This document shows, piece after piece, positions 31,085-35,892 of a stretch of DNA of 35,892 bases (position 1 is the first letter of the stretch; each line of letters opens with the position of its first letter). Made by a program: the position numbers and the translations under genes. The notes beneath the pieces were generated by a model. That model did no database searches, was not told where the DNA came from, and saw only the letters and a list, made by a program, of their open reading frames with translations. This DNA is from an uncultured Lentisphaerota bacterium. Lineage in GTDB: Bacteria; Verrucomicrobiota; Kiritimatiellia; RFP12; UBA1067. The stretch lies in the NCBI GenBank assembly GCA_900320225.1, contig ONRL01000048.1, positions 1 through 35,892 of the forward strand, written 5' to 3'.

Positions 31085-34000
31085 TCAGCGGACGTGGATG
31101 ACCGTGCGCGTGTGGTAGACGGTGGCGCGGGCGGACTGGCTGACCGTGTAGTTGGCGTTGTCGATGTACGCCACCACGTCGTAGGTGCCGTGCGATTCCA
31201 CCTTGTCCGTGATCACCAGCTCGCGGCCGGTGGCGTTCGGAATCGGCACGCCGTCCTTGCGCCACTGGTACGAGACCGCGTCCGGCGCGTAGACGGAGAG
31301 CACGATGTCGCCCGCGCCGAGCAGGCGCTTCGTCAAGGCGTCCGGCTGGACGATGATCTCCGGCCCGTTGCCGAGCGACGCCGCGCCCGTTGCGAGCGGA
31401 CGCACGAGTACGTAGATGTTCTTCACGCTGTAGTTGACGGCGTTTCCTTCCTGGAAGGTCCAGTCGGGATCCTTCTTGGCGGTGGAATTCGGGTTGTTCC
31501 CCACGCCGAGGCCGGGGATGCGCGTGTTGAGTTCCTTGCCGGCGCCGCTGTGGCCGAACGCGACCATCGAGAGGATCGTCTCGTGCTCCAGGTAGTTGTG
31601 CACCTGCATCGACCCGTGGCCGTTGGCGAGCTTCGCGTCGGGCATGCTGTCGCCGAAGTCGTAGTCCGAGGCGCTGGCGCCGGGTACGTTGCGGGGGTTG
31701 CTCGCGCCGTAGTTGTTCGGCCAGAACTCGAGGTTACCGGTCGCGTAGTTGCCGGTGTGCACGGGCAGGGACCCGGCGCTCGCGCCCGCGTAGACGGAGA
31801 GGTTCGTGACGTAGCACTGGTGGTTGATCTGCCGCTCCACGCTCGGCACGCCGATCTTGGAGGCGTCCTCGCAGAACGTGTCCATCGCGGCGCACGTCCA
31901 GCGCCAGCTGTTCGTGTCCTGCAGCTCCATGCAGTACGCCACGCGGTCGAAGCGCATGCCGCCGTCGAAGCGGCTCTCGTCCACGAGGTAGTCCGCGCCC
32001 GGATGGCTGTAGCACACGCGGTCCGTCACCTTCAGCTCGTTCAGCAGGCGGTAGCCGGCGAGTTCGGGGACCGCGTTCGTGAGGAACGCGGGGACGGCTC
32101 CGTCGCGCGCGACGACGGAGAGCGTGACGTTCGCCGCGTACGGCGCGAGCGAGACGACGAGCGCGTTCGTGGTGTCGACTTCCAGCGGCTGCGCGAGGGT
32201 GAGCAGCACGTCGCGCGGCTCGCCGGCGGAGGGCGACACGTCCGCGATCCGGACGGACGGATCTGCGAAGGCGTAGCGCTCCGCCTTCTGCAGGTCCTGC
32301 GGCACGGCGGACGGGAAGGAGACGCACACCTTGTCGCGCGCGGCGCTGACGATCGCGCGGCGGGGCAGGCCGACGTCGTTGATCGGCAGCGGGTCGAGCC
32401 GCTTCGCGCGGCTCACGAAGATGCGCAGGCGGCGGTAGGAGTAGCTACCCGCGTTTGACGCGTGCGTCCAGTCGGGGTCGTTGGTGGGACGGTTCCCGAT
32501 GCCGACGCACACGGACGCGCCCGTGTTGTAGTTGTTGACCGCGAAGAGCGTCTGCTTCGCGCCGTAGTTGTGCACCTGCACGCAGCCGTAGCCGGCGGAG
32601 CCCACACTGTCCATCTGGTCGCCGAAGTCGTAGGTGCTGCCGCTCGCGTCGGGGATGCCGATCTTGTTGCCCTTGCTGTAGTTGTTGGAGTGGAACTCGA
32701 TGTTGCCGGTGGCGATGCCCTTGCCGGTGATGATGCCGGAGACGTTGGACTCCACGTCGAGGTTGGCGATCTTCTGCTGGTAGGTGAAGTTGGTGGGGAT
32801 GACGAGGCGCGTCGCGTCCTGTGTGAAGGCGTCGAAGGCCGTCCAGACGTACTGGGTTGTCGTGGAGTTGTTCGCGACGAGCTCGAAGAAGTAGGCAACG
32901 CGCGCGAAGTCCTTTCCGATCTTCGCGGTGTTGTCCGTCACGCGGTAGGAGAGGTTGCTGGTCGGGTCGTTCATCCAGCCCTTGACGGGGATGTCGTAGT
33001 CGAGCACGAGCTCGTAGTTGGCGGCGTCGGGCACACGCGCGACGACGTCCGCCGGAACCTCGCCGAACGTCGCCGGCGCGGGGCCTTCCTTCGCGAGCAC
33101 GTAGATGCGGCGCATGGCGTAGGTGCCCGCGTTGTCGGCGTGCGTCCAGTCCGAGTTGGCCTGGCCCACGCGGTTGCTGATGCCGAATCCGATGAAGGCG
33201 TTGTTGTAGCCCCAGCGGTTCATGCCGAAGAGCGTCTGCTTCGCCGCGTAGTTGTGGATCTGCATCGAGCCGTAGGAGCCGCCGGCGCTCTTCGTGTCGT
33301 CGAAGTCGAAGCCGGAGTCGCTGCCGCCGAGGCCGAGCTTCCCCTTCGCGGTGTAGTCGGTGGGCCAGAACTCGATGTTGCACGTCTCGAGGCCCGTGCC
33401 GGTCTGGAGGCCGGAGACGTTCGATGCGACGTCCGTGTTGCGCAGCTTCTGCTGGAACCAGGTGCCGGTGGAGGAGAAGGGGATGCCGATCTGCGTGGCC
33501 TTCTCGGTGAACGCGTCCGTCGCCACCCACACGTACCTGACCGAGGTGGGGGCGTTGGGCATCGTGTACTCCGCGAAGTAGGCCACGCGGCTGAAGGCGT
33601 TCGTGGCCATGGACTCGTCGATGAAGAAGGCGTCGGGGTTGTTGATGAAGCGTCCCTTCTGGGGAATGTCGAAGGCGTAGACCACCTGGAAGCCCGCGGT
33701 GAGGCTCGCGTTCACGCGGCTCGAGATGTCCGACGGCAGGCCGCGGTCGACCACGGCGACCTCGGTGCGCGCCAGTGCGTTGACGTGCGGCGACTGGTCG
33801 CGCACGCCATCGACCGCGAGCGTGACGGCCCCCGCCGGCAGCACGTCGGTGAGGACGTGCACCACGCGCGCATCGACGGTGGAGCGGCGGACGGAGCGGA
33901 CGGCCACGGCGCCGCCGTTCACGGCGAAGCACGTGGCCAGGTTGGCCTCCGCGACGGGCTCGGAGAAGGTGATGGTGATCTTCTGGCGGGAGAAGCCGCA

Positions 34001-35722
34001 TTCGGCGGAGACGACGGCGGGCGGCGTGCGGTCGGCCGCGTCCGGCAGCACGTACACCTGGATGCGGCGCACGTCGTACGTGTTGCCGTTCTCCACGAAC
34101 GTCCAGTCCGTCGAGCGCGAGTCGCCGCTGCTGTTGCCGATGCCGAGCTGGGTCTTCTGCGTGGGGGAGCTCTGCGCGTCCGGCACGGCCCAGTGGTTGA
34201 AGGCGAAGACGGTCTGCTTCGCCGCCACGTCGTGCACCTGCATGCTGCCGTAGTTGCCGTTCGACATCTGGTCGCCGAAGTCGTAGAGCGAGCCGCTCGC
34301 GCCGGGGACGTTTTTCGCGTTGCCCGTGTTGTAGGAGTTCGGCCAGAACTCGATGAAGCCCTGCCCCCGGTCGCCAGTCTGGACGCCCGGCACGTTGCTC
34401 CACACCTTGAGGTTCTGGACGTACTGCTGGAAGGTCTTGCCGCGCGCGCGGACGGGCACGCCCACGAAGGCGGCGTCGTTCGTGAAGGCGTCCATCGACA
34501 CCCACACGTACTGCAGGTCCTCGTTCGGCTTGCGCAGCTCCACGTAGTACGCCACGCGCGCGATGCTGCCGAATTCCATGTGGTTGTCGACGGCGTAGAA
34601 GGTCGCGTCGATGCAGTTGGCGCCGGCGGCGGGCGGGTCGTAGCTGTAGACGAGCTTGTACTGCGCGAACTCCGAGGCGGGGACGTAGTTCTCCACGCCG
34701 CGCGGATGCTCGAAGAAGAAGGAGAGCGTCTGCGCGGACGTCATCGCGGAGCCGTCGACGGCGTTGACGAGTCCGGAGACGGTCAGCGCGTGGGAGCCGT
34801 AGGCGCCCGGGGCGGCGAGCGTGAGCGTGACGGTGCGGCTGTCGCCGGAGGCGTTGAGCGAGGCGGAGGCGATCGTGCAGCCCGAAAGCGCGTAGTTCGC
34901 GAGGTTCTCGGCGGAGGCCTGCGTGACGGCGGTGTTGACGCGCAGGGTGACCGTGGCGCGCGTGGCGCTGTTTCCGGTCGCCAAGACTGGGGCTGGCGCG
35001 TGGGCGGTGGCGACGGCCGCGGGGTCGGGATAGAGTTCCTGGATCGCGCCGAACCAGGCATTCGCCATCACGTCGTAGCCCGCTGCGTTCGGGTGGAGGA
35101 GGTCGGTGTTGAAATATCCCGTGTTGTCGCCGACTGCGGTGTGCATGTCGAGGATGGTGATCTTCTGTCCCTTTGCGACCTGTGTGGCCACGACGTTGGT
35201 CAGGTTGGAGTTGTACGTCTGGATGCGTGCGTAGCGCGTCGCGTCGCCGCGCCACAGGATCGTGGTGGCGATGACGTGCGCGGAGGGCTGCAGGGCGAAG
35301 AGGCGGTCGAGGAGCGCCGTGGTACGCGCCATGTTGTTCAGCGTGTCGGCGCCGGAGTCGTTCGTGCCGAGGTGGAGGAGGATGACGTCCGGCGACTCGA
35401 TGGTGCTGAACCAGGTGGGCAGCTTCTCGAAGATTCCGTTGCCGCCGTAGGTGCCGTCGAGGCGCCAGCCGCCGTGGCCCTCGTGGTCGGGGTCCATGCC
35501 GTTCGTCTTGTCCTGGTTGGTGGTGTTGGAGCCCACGTAGTCCACGTTGTACCCGGCGTTCGCGAGCAGGGTCCAGAGCGGCCCGCGGTAGCCGCCGGTG
35601 CTGGTGGCGCCGGCGCCCTCGGTGATCGAGTCGCCGAGCGGCATGATGCGGAGCACGGGGTTTGCAAACGCGAACGGGGCGGCCAGGCAGGCGCCCAGGA
35701 GAATTGTCAATGGCTTATTCAT
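31085..35722 (-). CDS. Giant secreted SGNH hydrolase with four tandem unnamed repeats of about 200 aa
   Basis: A 1545-residue protein with signal peptide (1-20, AFA-N). Residues 22-235 are a complete SGNH hydrolase: PLGDSITEGAG with Ser32, HLGTNDSG, and DLLHPNAAGYD with the Asp-His pair. An SbsA/Ig-like domain follows (about 240-335). Then come four repeats at about 345-560, 675-880, 895-1105 and 1215-1440, each with RVAYY(V/F)E(L/Y), YVW or WTC then DAFT or DTFC, IEFWPN, YDFGD, GSMQVHNY and GIGN...DWT, and ending in a strand like RRI-V-VL. Ig-like linkers separate some. An Ig-like domain (1455-1535) precedes the C-terminus TVIHVR. It probably de-esterifies a glycan outside the cell. GGAGG precedes ATG 35722. 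Confidence 0.85.
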   Translation of the reverse strand: MNKPLTILLGACLAAPFAFANPVLRIMPLGDSITEGAGATSTGGYRGPLWTLLANAGYNVDYVGSNTTNQDKTNGMDPDHEGHGGWRLDGTYGGNGIFEKLPTWFSTIESPDVILLHLGTNDSGADTLNNMARTTALLDRLFALQPSAHVIATTILWRGDATRYARIQTYNSNLTNVVATQVAKGQKITILDMHTAVGDNTGYFNTDLLHPNAAGYDVMANAWFGAIQELYPDPAAVATAHAPAPVLATGNSATRATVTLRVNTAVTQASAENLANYALSGCTIASASLNASGDSRTVTLTLAAPGAYGSHALTVSGLVNAVDGSAMTSAQTLSFFFEHPRGVENYVPASEFAQYKLVYSYDPPAAGANCIDATFYAVDNHMEFGSIARVAYYVELRKPNEDLQYVWVSMDAFTNDAAFVGVPVRARGKTFQQYVQNLKVWSNVPGVQTGDRGQGFIEFWPNSYNTGNAKNVPGASGSLYDFGDQMSNGNYGSMQVHDVAAKQTVFAFNHWAVPDAQSSPTQKTQLGIGNSSGDSRSTDWTFVENGNTYDVRRIQVYVLPDAADRTPPAVVSAECGFSRQKITITFSEPVAEANLATCFAVNGGAVAVRSVRRSTVDARVVHVLTDVLPAGAVTLAVDGVRDQSPHVNALARTEVAVVDRGLPSDISSRVNASLTAGFQVVYAFDIPQKGRFINNPDAFFIDESMATNAFSRVAYFAEYTMPNAPTSVRYVWVATDAFTEKATQIGIPFSSTGTWFQQKLRNTDVASNVSGLQTGTGLETCNIEFWPTDYTAKGKLGLGGSDSGFDFDDTKSAGGSYGSMQIHNYAAKQTLFGMNRWGYNNAFIGFGISNRVGQANSDWTHADNAGTYAMRRIYVLAKEGPAPATFGEVPADVVARVPDAANYELVLDYDIPVKGWMNDPTSNLSYRVTDNTAKIGKDFARVAYFFELVANNSTTTQYVWTAFDAFTQDATRLVIPTNFTYQQKIANLDVESNVSGIITGKGIATGNIEFHSNNYSKGNKIGIPDASGSTYDFGDQMDSVGSAGYGCVQVHNYGAKQTLFAVNNYNTGASVCVGIGNRPTNDPDWTHASNAGSYSYRRLRIFVSRAKRLDPLPINDVGLPRRAIVSAARDKVCVSFPSAVPQDLQKAERYAFADPSVRIADVSPSAGEPRDVLLTLAQPLEVDTTNALVVSLAPYAANVTLSVVARDGAVPAFLTNAVPELAGYRLLNELKVTDRVCYSHPGADYLVDESRFDGGMRFDRVAYCMELQDTNSWRWTCAAMDTFCEDASKIGVPSVERQINHQCYVTNLSVYAGASAGSLPVHTGNYATGNLEFWPNNYGASNPRNVPGASASDYDFGDSMPDAKLANGHGSMQVHNYLEHETILSMVAFGHSGAGKELNTRIPGLGVGNNPNSTAKKDPDWTFQEGNAVNYSVKNIYVLVRPLATGAASLGNGPEIIVQPDALTKRLLGAGDIVLSVYAPDAVSYQWRKDGVPIPNATGRELVITDKVESHGTYDVVAYIDNANYTVSQSARATVYHTRTVIHVR

Positions 35723-35747
35723 GTAAAACCTCCTTCAAGGCAACATT

Positions 35748-35777
35748 ACTATAGCATAATTTTGCCCGTTTCGTCAA
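35748..35777 (-). promoter_or_regulatory. Strong promoter of the 1545-aa SGNH protein gene
   Basis: Minus strand: -35 TTGACG (35772-35777), 18-base spacer, extended -10 TGC-TATAGT (TATAGT at 35748-35753). Predicted start near 35741 gives a leader of about 19 bases containing GGAGG. Confidence 0.65.
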
Positions 35778-35892
35778 ATCGCTTGCGTCAGTTGCAAGGA
35801 TTCCAAATCCGGGGGATATGTGTTTCATCGCCTTCGCCGGACTTTTCAGTGAGGCGCCAATGGGCGTTTTCGGAGAAGCCGCCCCCTTCCCC
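35778..35892. other. Window edge, non-coding as far as visible
   Basis: Upstream of the promoter no protein or RNA gene is recognised. A short inverted repeat GCGCC/GGCGT before TTTT near 35850-35870 on the plus strand might be a weak terminator of a gene beyond the window. Confidence 0.3.

Noticed and set aside
32445-35255. A 936-codon minus-strand frame inside the 1545-aa gene
   Set aside because: Same strand but shifted frame, Arg/His-rich composition, no signal or domain; the other frame has signal peptide, SGNH motifs and repeats.

Overview
The window is GC-rich, densely coded bacterial DNA with no rRNA, tRNA, CRISPR or transposase visible. The gene mix is: a Gld-type ABC exporter with a DUF4340 protein, a Tad-type pilus cluster, a GRP-family sugar permease, and many large secreted carbohydrate-active or SGNH proteins with tandem repeats. 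I infer the PVC group, most likely a gut or anoxic Kiritimatiellota/Lentisphaerota/Verrucomicrobiota lineage. This is inference from gene content only.

Layout. 1-1488 (+): the C-terminal end of a secreted protein, then a DUF2235 alpha/beta hydrolase. 1687-2745 (-): a NYN-domain putative RNase with zinc ribbons. 2873-7536 (-): a four-gene operon of ATPase, permease, GldG-like protein and DUF4340 protein, with its own promoter. 7681-14936 (-): nine tightly packed or overlapping genes, comprising Flp-like pilins, TadE/TadG-like pseudopilins, a small secreted protein, CpaB, an FHA-CpaF fusion, TadB, and thiamine pyrophosphokinase at the end. 15051-17850 (+): GRP sugar permease plus sialidase-like beta-propeller, read from an apparently leaderless promoter that lies back to back with the Tad promoter.

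18051-30882 (+): secreted polysaccharide-degradation proteins. First is a 1364-aa phosphodiester-glycosidase/lectin fusion with its own promoter. Then comes a four-gene operon: GxDLY-SGNH esterase, triplicated beta-helix protein, GH101/DUF5696-like putative glycosidase, and a DUF2961 (GH172-type) protein fused to a GH32-associated beta-sandwich. 31085-35722 (-): a 1545-aa SGNH protein with four copies of an unnamed repeat of about 200 aa, behind a strong promoter.

Most notable: (i) the DUF2961 protein appears to lack the segment that normally carries the catalytic GTEDY glutamate; (ii) two genes have a -10 box exactly 6 nt before ATG and a third has it 11 nt before, pointing to leaderless or near-leaderless mRNAs; (iii) palindromic repeats occur between genes and, in two near-identical copies, inside the cpaF-like coding sequence; (iv) five successive Tad genes share one prepilin-like G-Q motif, including a 52-aa gene that is easily missed; (v) the large secreted proteins are built from internal tandem repeats and share a hydrophobic C-terminus ending in Arg.
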